Assembly (NCBI GenBank): GCA_029564595.1
Contig: JAKQPS010000169.1
Span: 1 to 8,918, forward strand
Reading direction: 5' to 3'
DNA length: 8,918 nt
DNA from: a bacterium
GTDB taxonomy: Bacteria > UBP15 > UBA6099
Part shown: positions 1 through 6,286 of the stretch, piece after piece
Numbering within the stretch: the stretch's first letter is position 1
Layout: each line of letters opens with the position of its first letter
The notes under the pieces: generated by a model
Databases searched by the model: none
What the model saw: only the letters and a program-made list of their open reading frames with translations
Told to the model about the DNA's origin: nothing
Translations under genes and position numbers: made by a program

Positions 1-174
1 TGTTGAGCCTCTCACAGACATGCCGCCTCAACGGCGTCAGCTTCGTTCCGTTCCTCCTCAAAGCTCTCCGTCATCATCTATGCAATTTTCAAGGTTCTGT
101 GCTCTGTGATACACTTGTTTCACAAAGCTAAATGCTTACAAGTGAGATTATGAATACTCATTTACGACATCATT
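1..174. other. Non-coding left edge with overlapping inverted repeats upstream of the FRG gene
   Basis: No gene can be supported here; the longest minus-strand reading starting with ATG is about 20 codons. The stretch just before the FRG gene holds overlapping inverted repeats. CACTTGT (112-118) pairs with ACAAGTG (138-144), and nested inside it AAGC (125-128) pairs with GCTT (134-137), giving an 11-bp stem with a 6-base bulge on one side. TGTGA (105-109) also faces TCACA (120-124). These could be an operator or a leader hairpin; I cannot choose. I see no convincing -35/-10 pair. The first 100 bases could be the end of a mobile element, but I do not recognise one. Confidence 0.35.
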
Positions 175-993
175 ATGGATGAACAGATTTTGATTAAAAA
201 TTGGAACGATTTTATAGAATGGGCCAATAAAGTAGATCGTGGACCAACAGGCCCAACTATATTTCGAGGACAGCCGCATGATTGGCCTTTGTGTCCATCA
301 CTGACAAGAATACTAATAAAAAACAAAGTTAATATTAACGATGCTCGTGTGATTGAAAATAAATTATTGGAAGATTTTCAAACGAAACGTCATTTGCACG
401 AAAACGTCTGCAATAAACTCAACGAAAAAGACCTTTTGGCATGGTGGGAAATTATGCAGCATTATGGAGCACCAACAAGACTATTAGATTGGACTAAGTC
501 GCCTTATGTTGCATTATATTTCGCAGTAAATGACCTATCGGAAAATGATGGAGTTGTCTACGTACTGGAAGTGGGACATCTTAATTGGATTCAGTCTGTT
601 AGAGGGCAAAAAGATGGTGCGGATATAAGACATGTTTTTGAGGAAATACGAAAGTCCATAGAAGGCAAGGATTATAAAAAAAGCATGGTGGTAATTGGAA
701 GCCCAACACCAACTAATAGAATGCAAGCCCAGCAGAGTAGCCTTACATTGAATACGGAACTGCTGATGCCACATGATGAAACTGCAGATGGAATTGTTTT
801 TGACGGAGTCCATGGTGGCGAAGGCCATACTCTGCTACAAAAGACAATAATACCTTCTCAATTAAAATCTGTATTTATGTCCGAACTTCGGAATAAGGGC
901 ATCTCAGCGGATACGATGTTTCCAAGTATCGATGGATTAGGGAAAGCATCTGATGAGCTTGCAAAGATTCTTTCTATCAAGAATAAGCCTTGA
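175..993 (+). CDS. FRG domain-containing protein
   Basis: This 272-residue protein carries the FRG domain, a family of unknown biochemical function found sporadically in bacteria and phages. The name-giving motif is at residues 30-32 (FRG), followed by WPLCPSLTR at 37-45. The family hallmark, QHYGAPTRLLDW then SPYVALYFA, runs from residue 95 to 117. A later NRMQAQQSS stretch (181-189) and a C-terminal GISADTMFPSIDGL (242-255) match the usual end of the family. The N-terminus (IKNWNDFIEW, 7-16) is also typical, so the ATG at 175 is a sensible start, although no Shine-Dalgarno sequence precedes it. There is no signal peptide or membrane segment, so it is likely cytosolic. It stands alone, and its AT-rich codon use contrasts sharply with the GC-richer genes to the right, suggesting acquisition by transfer. 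A role in defence or in a mobile element is possible but not shown by the sequence. Confidence 0.85.
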   Translation: MDEQILIKNWNDFIEWANKVDRGPTGPTIFRGQPHDWPLCPSLTRILIKNKVNINDARVIENKLLEDFQTKRHLHENVCNKLNEKDLLAWWEIMQHYGAPTRLLDWTKSPYVALYFAVNDLSENDGVVYVLEVGHLNWIQSVRGQKDGADIRHVFEEIRKSIEGKDYKKSMVVIGSPTPTNRMQAQQSSLTLNTELLMPHDETADGIVFDGVHGGEGHTLLQKTIIPSQLKSVFMSELRNKGISADTMFPSIDGLGKASDELAKILSIKNKP

Positions 994-1163
994 CGATTCT
1001 ACAAAGAAAAACTTGAATGAATAGCTTACTCCATTTTTCACAGTAATCACAAATCTATTCCAACTGCATCTTACCATTAATAATCATCATTAAAAAAATC
1101 GGCGTTGCTCGCGCATCGTTGGCAAGGTGGCCTAGGCAACGGGGAAAATTGCCAGCCCATCAT

Positions 1164-1182
1164 GGCGACCCGACGGGTCGCC
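1164..1182. repeat. Perfect hairpin GGCGACCC-GAC-GGGTCGCC
   Basis: Eight-base arms (1164-1171 and 1175-1182) are perfectly complementary around a GAC loop and are followed by CCTACGG. The form, a GGCGA...TCGCC palindrome followed by CCCTAC, resembles dispersed intergenic palindromes that I know from several bacterial phyla. That likeness is from memory and only one copy is present in this window. Confidence 0.6.
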
Positions 1183-1263
1183 CCTACGGCCCCGCCTCCT
1201 CCGCCAACTGCCATAAACAGGATTCCCCTGAAATCTCTTTCCCAATATCTTTTCACACGATAC

Positions 1264-1299
1264 GCGCCAAAGGCGGAAGCGAAGCTCCGCCTTTGGCGC
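1264..1299. repeat. Perfect 14-bp inverted repeat around an 8-base loop
   Basis: The arms at 1264-1277 (GCGCCAAAGGCGGA) and 1286-1299 (TCCGCCTTTGGCGC) are perfect reverse complements around AGCGAAGC. It would form a very stable hairpin in RNA from either strand. No T-run follows on either side, so it is not a canonical intrinsic terminator. It could still block read-through between the converging transcripts, or be a mobile palindromic unit. Confidence 0.7.
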
Positions 1300-1326
1300 T
1301 GGCATGAAATGTTTGAAAGGGATTTT

Positions 1327-1356
1327 AAGGGAAAACTTTTTCAAAAGTTTTCCTTT
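1327..1356. repeat. AT-rich hairpin with TTTTCAAA centre
   Basis: GGAAAACTTTT (1330-1340) and AAAAGTTTTCC (1343-1353) are perfectly complementary about a central TC. The pairing extends outward through a G-U pair to 1327/1356. The end of the small minus-strand ORF lies 40 bases away. A hairpin with the same layout (G-run, A-run, central TTTTCAAA, T-run, C-run) occurs at 8138-8174, so the two may belong to one dispersed family. Confidence 0.6.
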
Positions 1357-1395
1357 ACCCGCCGGAGGCCGCCGCAGAACCTCCCTCTTGCTCGC

Positions 1396-1665
1396 TTAAT
1401 CGTCTTGGCGCATCCAACTGCGCATAATTTTCGCCATTTCCTCTGCGGGGAAATTCAGGCCTTTGATGGATTGGTCGGCGTCTCGGATAAGCTGTTTGCG
1501 CTCCTGTTCGGCGGACTCGCGCCTGATGGCCGCGCTCCGGCGCTTCTTGTTTTTATCGTTGTCGTACCCGAACGGCACGACCGCGAAATCTCTTTTAAGC
1601 CTCAAAAGCCTGTCGAGTGTTTCGCTCTGTGTGACGCGTCTCGGTAGCGCCGCTCGTCTTTTCAT
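1396..1665 (-). CDS. Small hypothetical protein, 89 residues
   Basis: I do not recognise this protein. It is very basic and highly charged (KRRAALPRR at the start, KNKKRRSAAIRR near the middle), with a likely helical C-terminal half ending in EEMAKIMRSWMRQDD. Expression signals favour a real gene: GGGGAG sits 9 bases before the ATG, and an extended -10 (TGGTATAAT) lies 54 bases upstream. There is no signal peptide or membrane segment. A basic, helical, sub-100-residue protein could bind nucleic acid, but no named motif supports this. It follows asd on the same strand after a 130-base gap and seems to be transcribed on its own. An antisense frame also spans it, but lacks comparable start signals. 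Confidence 0.5.
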   Translation of the reverse strand: MKRRAALPRRVTQSETLDRLLRLKRDFAVVPFGYDNDKNKKRRSAAIRRESAEQERKQLIRDADQSIKGLNFPAEEMAKIMRSWMRQDD

Positions 1666-1718
1666 AATCCGTTTCTCCCCTTGCGCCGGGCCGCGCGCGC
1701 GGCCGTTTACGGATATTC

Positions 1719-1724
1719 ATTATA
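1719..1724 (-). promoter_or_regulatory. Extended -10 promoter for the small ORF
   Basis: Read on the minus strand, this is a perfect TATAAT preceded by TGG, giving the extended -10 form TGnTATAAT. No good -35 is seen at the usual distance, as is common with extended -10 promoters. The predicted start of transcription lies about 45-50 bases before the ATG at 1665. The leader includes a 16-base self-complementary GC palindrome (1689-1704). Confidence 0.5.
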
Positions 1725-1795
1725 CCATCTCCGCGCCGGTGAATGAGCGCCGGAGAGAGGTTTTTTCGTCCGGGCCGCGCGGGCCGCAGGGCGGC

Positions 1796-2815
1796 TCAGA
1801 ATAGAAATTCCGCTATCTGCACCGCGTTCAGCGCCGCGCCCTTTCTCAGGTTGTCCGCCACCACCCACATATCGTACCCGCACTCGACGGACGTGTCTTT
1901 CCTCAGCCTGCCCACGTAAACGTTGTCTGTTCCCGCAAGCTCCACGCTCAGAGGATAAGTCCGCCTCAGCGGGTCGTCCGCGGTCGGAGCCGGGTCGTCT
2001 ATCATCGTCAGCCCCGGCGACTTCGACATCAGCGCACGCAACGCGTCCACGCTCAACGGCTTCATCGTCTCCACATTTACGCTCTCCGCGTGACAGGTGT
2101 ACACCGGAACCCTTACGCATGTGGCGCTCACCGCCAGATTCGGGTCCGAGAATATCTTCTTCGTCTCGTTCACCATCTTGATTTCTTCTTTGGTGTATCC
2201 GTTCTCCATGAATTTATCAATGTGCGGCAGCACGTTGAACGCTATCTGTTTGGGATACACGGCCGGTTTGACCTTCTTGCCGGCGACAATCGTCTTCACC
2301 TGCGTCTGCAATTCCTCGATGGCCTCTTTGCCGGTTCCGGACACCGACTGATATGTCGTGACGACCACGCGTTTGATCCCCAGCTTGATATATATCGGTT
2401 TGAGGGCGACGCACAACTGGATGGTCGAGCAGTTCGGGTTGGCTATCATGCCCTGATGTTTCTTTATCTGTTTGATGTTCACTTCCGGCACTATGAGAGG
2501 CACATCGGGCCGCATCCTGAAGAAGCTGCTGTTGTCAATGACCACCGCGCCGCGCCTGACCGCTTCCCAGCCGAACTCCTGCGAGGCCGTTCCGCCGCCT
2601 GCGAACAACGCGAGGTCCACCCCGTTGAACAACGAGTCTTTAGTCTCTTTGACGGGCACGCTGGCGCCTTTGAATTTAACCTTTTTGCCGACGCTGTTCT
2701 TTGTGGCCAGCGGTATAAGCTGTTTGACCGCGAACTTACGCTGTTCGAGAGTCTTTATCATTTCCTGTCCGACAAGCCCCGTGGCGCCTACCACGGCAAC
2801 GATGTATTTTGACAA
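1796..2815 (-). CDS. asd: Aspartate-semialdehyde dehydrogenase
   Basis: This cytosolic enzyme reduces aspartyl-4-phosphate to aspartate-4-semialdehyde with NADPH. That is the branch point to lysine/diaminopimelate, threonine and methionine. The 339-residue length is usual for the bacterial family. The N-terminal dinucleotide-binding motif is GATGLVG (10-16). The catalytic cysteine is Cys129 in ANPNCST, and TTYQSVSGTGKEA (153-165) is the next family signature. The catalytic histidine is His242 in RVPVYTCHAESV; many homologues have Gly-His here, so the Cys-His variant is slightly unusual. The start is TTG at 2815, supported by GGAGG 8 bases upstream and by the Rossmann strand beginning immediately after. 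It lies 136 bases downstream of the YjbQ-like gene on the same strand, and I see no promoter in that gap. No partner lysine or threonine genes are in the window. Confidence 0.97.
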   Translation of the reverse strand: MSKYIVAVVGATGLVGQEMIKTLEQRKFAVKQLIPLATKNSVGKKVKFKGASVPVKETKDSLFNGVDLALFAGGGTASQEFGWEAVRRGAVVIDNSSFFRMRPDVPLIVPEVNIKQIKKHQGMIANPNCSTIQLCVALKPIYIKLGIKRVVVTTYQSVSGTGKEAIEELQTQVKTIVAGKKVKPAVYPKQIAFNVLPHIDKFMENGYTKEEIKMVNETKKIFSDPNLAVSATCVRVPVYTCHAESVNVETMKPLSVDALRALMSKSPGLTMIDDPAPTADDPLRRTYPLSVELAGTDNVYVGRLRKDTSVECGYDMWVVADNLRKGAALNAVQIAEFLF

Positions 2816-2823
2816 TTTTCCGA

Positions 2824-2828
2824 CCTCC
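2824..2828 (-). promoter_or_regulatory. Shine-Dalgarno site fixing the TTG start of asd
   Basis: On the minus strand GGAGG lies 8 bases before the TTG at 2815. No in-frame ATG or GTG fits the family's N-terminus better, because the nucleotide-binding motif begins at residue 10 from this TTG. Confidence 0.7.
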
Positions 2829-2951
2829 GCAAGAGTTGGTCCCGGATATCTCCGGAAATTTTGCCCGCATCGCCTAGAAATCCGGCGAATTCATTTATGT
2901 AAAGAGCAGATCGGGCCGACGCTCTCCGCGTCCGCTTCCGCCGCGTCGTCT

Positions 2952-3350
2952 TTATCCCCTTATGTATTTCACCAGCGCCGTCCTGTTCCTCGGCCCGTCG
3001 AACTCGCAGAAAAACACCGACTGCCATGTTCCCAGAACTAACTTGCCGCCGGACACCAGAACCGTCGCCGACGCTCCCACAAGACTGCTCTTGATGTGAG
3101 CGGGCGAGTTGCCCTCCGCGTGCCTGTAGTCGCCCCTGTCAGGCGCTATCTTCTCCAGCCCCACCAGCAAATCCCTAACCACATCCGGGTCCGCGTTCTC
3201 GTTTATCGTCACTCCCGCCGTCGTGTGCGTCACATACACGCTGCACAACCCCTCGTCAGCGCCCATCTTCTTCAACTCGGCTTCCACCTCCCGCGTTATG
3301 TCTATCATCTGACATCTCGCGGCGGTCCTCACCGTTATCTTTCCCGTCAC
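2952..3350 (-). CDS. yjbQ: YjbQ / UPF0047 family protein
   Basis: This 132-residue protein covers the whole UPF0047 (YjbQ) family, a small conserved beta-rich protein that forms trimers in solved homologues. Some members show weak thiamine-phosphate synthase activity, but the physiological role is unsettled. Signatures are HTTAGVTINENADPDV (42-57), with its conserved acidic residues, then HAEGNSPAHIKSSLVG (77-92), and GTWQSVFFCEFDGPRNR (107-123). Conserved histidines (His42, His77, His85) are candidate metal or phosphate ligands. The start is GTG at 3350, preceded by GGAG with a 9-base spacer. The N-terminus matches family length, so an internal start is unlikely. It lies 97 bases after the DUF1015 gene, separated by a purine-rich leader, and could be co-transcribed with it. 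There is no signal peptide. Confidence 0.92.
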   Translation of the reverse strand: MTGKITVRTAARCQMIDITREVEAELKKMGADEGLCSVYVTHTTAGVTINENADPDVVRDLLVGLEKIAPDRGDYRHAEGNSPAHIKSSLVGASATVLVSGGKLVLGTWQSVFFCEFDGPRNRTALVKYIRG

Positions 3351-3401
3351 TTTTCAACTCTCCGGCCTGCGCCGGGCCTTTCTTTTCTGTCCGTTTTGTT
3401 G

Positions 3402-3438
3402 TTTTCTCTGCTTTTTCTCTGCTTTTTTTCTTTTTTTC
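3402..3438. repeat. Pyrimidine tract with short tandem repeats (purine-rich in the mRNA sense)
   Basis: On the plus strand this reads as two near-identical TTTTCTCTGC units (3402-3411 and 3413-3422), then two TTTTTTTC units (3423-3430 and 3431-3438). On the transcribed minus strand it is an A-rich, mostly purine leader ending about 50 bases before the GTG of the YjbQ-like gene. Such leaders are usually unstructured. It contains no hairpin that could act as a terminator after the DUF1015 gene. Confidence 0.5.
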
Positions 3439-3447
3439 GCGTAATTT

Positions 3448-4737
3448 TCACTTATTATCGACTGAATGTTTGTAATTGACAAGTCCTGTAATCAATTTCG
3501 GGAAAAAATAAGTGGATTTCTGGGGCATTACCTGATGCGCGCGGGCCACCTTTTCCAGCGCGTCTATGCCTACCGGAGAAAGGTAAATTGCAATATCCTG
3601 CTCTCTGGACTCCACCGCCGCGCAAACCTTCGCCGGGTCTATCTCGAAGCTGATATGGTTAAGCAAATCCTCATTCGACTCAACGAGCGCGTGTATCACC
3701 ATCTCCTGACATATCGTTACATTCAAATTTCTCAGTGTTTCGTGCGTGTTTTGTATTTCGGAATTCGCCGCCACCGCCGCCGCTTTCGGTTCCAGACAAT
3801 AGAAATTCCGCCCCATCTGCACACTTATCGCGCAGGATTTTCTATCTCCGTTGATGAGACAATCGGAATCTTCGCGGTTTATCGCTTTTATGTCAAACCC
3901 CTCAGAAAGCTTGTCCAGAACCTTCTTTTCGTCGAAACCGGGCAGGTTGCGCAACATCCTGTGCGCGGCAAGTATGGAAAGTCCCTCGTCCTGCGCGCTC
4001 ACAAGATACATCAGCACATAATTATGAGGCCCGTCGGCCCCTTCGGCGCCAAGCTCGGCGTTCTTCATCTTGGAGTATTCGAGCGCGGTTTCGTACCTGT
4101 GGTGTCCGTCCGCTATATAGATTTCCCGGCCCTTCATCGCCTCGACGATATTCTCGACCGACTTCTGGTCCGTCACCGTCCACAAAGTCCGCGTCGCGCC
4201 GTCGTCGTGCCTGAAGTTCCAGTCCGGCAGCCTGCGATCCACCACTTCCTTGAGCAGCGACCCCACCTTGTTCTTGGTGTCCGAATAAAATGAGAACACC
4301 GGATTGAATTGAGTCCCGGTGGCCTTCAGCAGCGCCATCCTGTCTTTTTTGTGTTTGGGGAAAGTCTTTTCGTGAGGAAAAACCACCCCGCCGCCGAACT
4401 CTTCCAGCTTCACTACCGCGATGAACCCGCGCCGTATCCGCCTGTATCCTTCCCAGTCGATGAAGTAGTCTTCGACAACATAGACGGCGGGTTTCGACTC
4501 GACCACCATCACGCCGTCCCGCTCCCAGCTTTCGAGCAGGGCCGCCGCCGCCGCGTATTTGCCCTCTCCCTCGTCCTTTGAATAGTCCACCCTGACGATG
4601 TTGAACTCGCTGCGCGCGTAAAGTTCCTCTCGCTCCTCAGGCGTTATCACGTCGTACGGGGGCGCGACCAGCGAATATATGCCGCCGACCTTCGGCCTGT
4701 GAAATCTGAGCGCCCTGAAAGGTTTGATGTCTGCCAT
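3448..4737 (-). CDS. DUF1015 family protein
   Basis: This is a full-length member of the DUF1015 family (COG4198), conserved but of unknown function. Numbered from Met at 4737 it has 429 residues. Family landmarks in order are MADIKPFRALR at the start, APPYDVI (25-31), FPHEKT with KDRMALLKAT (120-140), DGHHRYETAL (210-219) and the C-terminal MPQKSTYFFPKLITGLV (404-420). The conserved HEKT and DGHHRY histidines look like active-site residues, but no reaction is established. An in-frame ATG at 4791 would add 18 residues and overlap the end of trpS. I prefer 4737 because the family normally begins MADIKPFRA and a GGAG lies 12 bases upstream. It follows trpS by 37 bases in the same direction, so it is probably in the rib-trpS operon. 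No signal peptide or membrane segment is present. Confidence 0.93.
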   Translation of the reverse strand: MADIKPFRALRFHRPKVGGIYSLVAPPYDVITPEEREELYARSEFNIVRVDYSKDEGEGKYAAAAALLESWERDGVMVVESKPAVYVVEDYFIDWEGYRRIRRGFIAVVKLEEFGGGVVFPHEKTFPKHKKDRMALLKATGTQFNPVFSFYSDTKNKVGSLLKEVVDRRLPDWNFRHDDGATRTLWTVTDQKSVENIVEAMKGREIYIADGHHRYETALEYSKMKNAELGAEGADGPHNYVLMYLVSAQDEGLSILAAHRMLRNLPGFDEKKVLDKLSEGFDIKAINREDSDCLINGDRKSCAISVQMGRNFYCLEPKAAAVAANSEIQNTHETLRNLNVTICQEMVIHALVESNEDLLNHISFEIDPAKVCAAVESREQDIAIYLSPVGIDALEKVARAHQVMPQKSTYFFPKLITGLVNYKHSVDNK

Positions 4738-4774
4738 TGGATGCTGAAACTCCGTTCCCGATAAACTCGATAAA

Positions 4775-5767
4775 TTAGATTTGCCCGCCAAGCCCCATCA
4801 GGCTCTTGGTCTCATCGACGGTTTTGCGGGCGATCGCCCTGCATTTCTCCGCCGCCGCCATCAGGCTGTCGCGGACATATTCAGGTTTCTTTTCCAGTTC
4901 CGCGCGCCGCTCCCTTATGGGGGCGACGACTTTCTCAAGGTTTGCCGCAAGAATCTTCTTGCAGTCGATGCAGCCGATTCCGGCGGTGGTGCAGCCCTGC
5001 CTTATTTCCGCCAGTTGTTCGTCTCCGGTGACAAGTTCGTGGTAGCTGTAGATGTTGCATTTGAAGGGGTCTCCGGGGTCGGAGCGGCGCTGCCGGGCCT
5101 CGTCCGTTTTCGCCGGGCGCAGCTTTTCCCACACCGCCTCCGCCGGCTCCGTCAGCCCGATGAAATTGTTCATGCTCTTGCTCATCTTGCCGACTCCGTC
5201 CAGCCCCATCACCCTCTTGCCCCGCCCGATTATCGTCTTCGGCTCGGCGAAATACTGTCCGAACTTCGTGTTGAACCTGCGCGCCACTTCCCGCGTGAAC
5301 TCAAGGTGCTGCGCTTGGTCCTCTCCCACCGGAACAGCGTCCGCCCGGTAGATAAGTATGTCCGCCGCCTGCAGTATCGGATAGTTCAACAGGCCCGCGC
5401 TGATATTTTCCCAGCCGTGCTGCTGCCGCTTGTCCTTGAACTGCGTCATCCGGAACAGCTCGCCGAGCGGAGTTGCGCAGTTTAGCAGCCAGCAAAGCTC
5501 GGTGTGTTCCGGCACATGGCTCTGCACGAACAGCGTGCAGCGTTCCGGGTCCAGCCCGGCGGCCATATTGTCCAGCGCCGCTTCCCGTATCCGCCCCGGC
5601 AGCAGCCCCGCGTCATACGGCGCGGTTATCGCGTGGTAGTCCACTATCGAAAAGAAACACTCGTACTCGTCCAGCAGTTTCACCCAGTTCTCTATGGCCC
5701 CGAAATAGTTTCCGAGATGTATCGTGCCGCTTGGCTGTATGCCGCTGAGAATTCGTTTTTTGCTCAT
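4775..5767 (-). CDS. trpS: Tryptophanyl-tRNA synthetase
   Basis: This class I aminoacyl-tRNA synthetase joins tryptophan to tRNA-Trp in the cytosol. The 330-residue length is normal for the compact bacterial form. The HIGH-type ATP-binding motif is TIHLGN (15-20), directly after SGIQPSG. GEDQAQHLEFTREVARRFN (148-166) is the usual second signature. The KMSKS loop is at 194-198 in GVGKMSKSMNNF. GIGCIDCKK (263-271) and the C-terminal ARKTVDETKSLMGL (313-326) are common in the family. The start ATG at 5767 has GGAG with an 11-base spacer. It lies 33 bases after ribH and 37 before the DUF1015 gene, so translation factors and riboflavin genes appear to share a transcript. No tryptophan-dependent leader is visible, which is expected for an internal operon gene. 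Confidence 0.98.
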   Translation of the reverse strand: MSKKRILSGIQPSGTIHLGNYFGAIENWVKLLDEYECFFSIVDYHAITAPYDAGLLPGRIREAALDNMAAGLDPERCTLFVQSHVPEHTELCWLLNCATPLGELFRMTQFKDKRQQHGWENISAGLLNYPILQAADILIYRADAVPVGEDQAQHLEFTREVARRFNTKFGQYFAEPKTIIGRGKRVMGLDGVGKMSKSMNNFIGLTEPAEAVWEKLRPAKTDEARQRRSDPGDPFKCNIYSYHELVTGDEQLAEIRQGCTTAGIGCIDCKKILAANLEKVVAPIRERRAELEKKPEYVRDSLMAAAEKCRAIARKTVDETKSLMGLGGQI

Positions 5768-5800
5768 TGTCGCCTACTTCTCCGAGGTGGATTGCGCCGC

Positions 5801-6265
5801 TCACATCGACCGCATCAGGTTGGCCATCTCTATGGCCGAGCACGCCGCGTCGAAGCCCTTGTTGCCCGCCTTCGTGCCGGCGCGCTCCACCGCCTGATCT
5901 ATCGTGTCGGCAGTGATGATTCCGTAGATGACCGGAACGCCCGTCTGCAGCGTAACCGTGCTCACTCCGCGCGTCACCGAATTACACACGTGCTCGAAGT
6001 GCGGCGTGCCGCCCCGGATCACCGCCGCCAGACATATCAGCGCGTCGTACTTCTTGCTCAGCGCCATCCGCTGCGCCACCACCGGTATCTCCATCGCCCC
6101 CGGAACCCACGCCACGTCTATGTCGTCCGCGTTCGCCCCGTGCCTGATCAGCCCGTCCATCGCCCCTTCCAGCAGCCTCGTCGTGATGAAATCGTTGAAC
6201 CTCCCGATTGCCACCCCGAACTTCAACCCGGACGCTGTCAGTTTTCCTTCAAAATTGTTCGCCAT
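5801..6265 (-). CDS. ribH: 6,7-dimethyl-8-ribityllumazine synthase
   Basis: Lumazine synthase condenses 5-amino-6-ribitylamino-uracil with 3,4-dihydroxy-2-butanone 4-phosphate, the penultimate step of riboflavin synthesis. The butanone is made by the upstream RibBA. The 154-residue length is standard. The substrate-ring site GRFN is at 21-24, PGAMEIP at 55-61, and the phosphate-binding and catalytic segment [13 protein letters not shown] at 81-93, with His89 as the likely general acid/base. GIITADT (115-121) and [10 protein letters not shown] (128-137) complete the family pattern. Many family members assemble as 60-subunit capsids or pentamers; the sequence alone does not say which. The ATG at 6265 has GGAG 7 bases upstream. 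Only 21 bases separate it from ribBA. The common neighbour nusB is absent, and trpS follows instead. Confidence 0.98.
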   Translation of the reverse strand: MANNFEGKLTASGLKFGVAIGRFNDFITTRLLEGAMDGLIRHGANADDIDVAWVPGAMEIPVVAQRMALSKKYDALICLAAVIRGGTPHFEHVCNSVTRGVSTVTLQTGVPVIYGIITADTIDQAVERAGTKAGNKGFDAACSAIEMANLMRSM

Positions 6266-6286
6266 TTCGTTTCTCCTTCCCGGTCG

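Larger units (their letters stand above)
994..1395. other. Convergent intergenic region with several palindromes
   Basis: This 402-base gap lies between the ends of the FRG gene (plus strand) and the small ORF (minus strand). The first ~100 bases are AT-rich like the FRG gene, and the composition switches abruptly to GC-rich near 1100. From 1136 on it holds three strong palindromes, listed separately. No reading frame resembles a known protein; longer plus-strand frames here are proline- and arginine-rich and run antisense through the small ORF. The palindromes may serve as bidirectional transcription barriers, but none is followed by a clear T-run. Confidence 0.5.

Noticed and set aside
1-110. 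Minus-strand start codon pair with a short ORF at the left edge
   Set aside because: It stops after about 20 codons and has no clear Shine-Dalgarno sequence or recognisable product.
105-124. CRP-type site TGTGA-N-TCACA upstream of the FRG gene
   Set aside because: The half-sites are 10 bases apart rather than the 6 of the CRP consensus.
1105-1647. 180-codon plus-strand frame over the convergent gap
   Set aside because: Its proline- and arginine-rich sequence runs through two palindromes and antisense to the small ORF, which has better start signals.
1741-1795. Intrinsic terminator after asd
   Set aside because: The GC-rich symmetric stretch is followed by A's, not T's, in the asd direction, so it lacks the required U-run.
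3448-4791. Longer DUF1015 start at 4791, overlapping the end of trpS
   Set aside because: The family normally begins MADIKPFRA, which is the Met at 4737, with a GGAG upstream. The extra 18 residues only re-read the trpS end in another frame.
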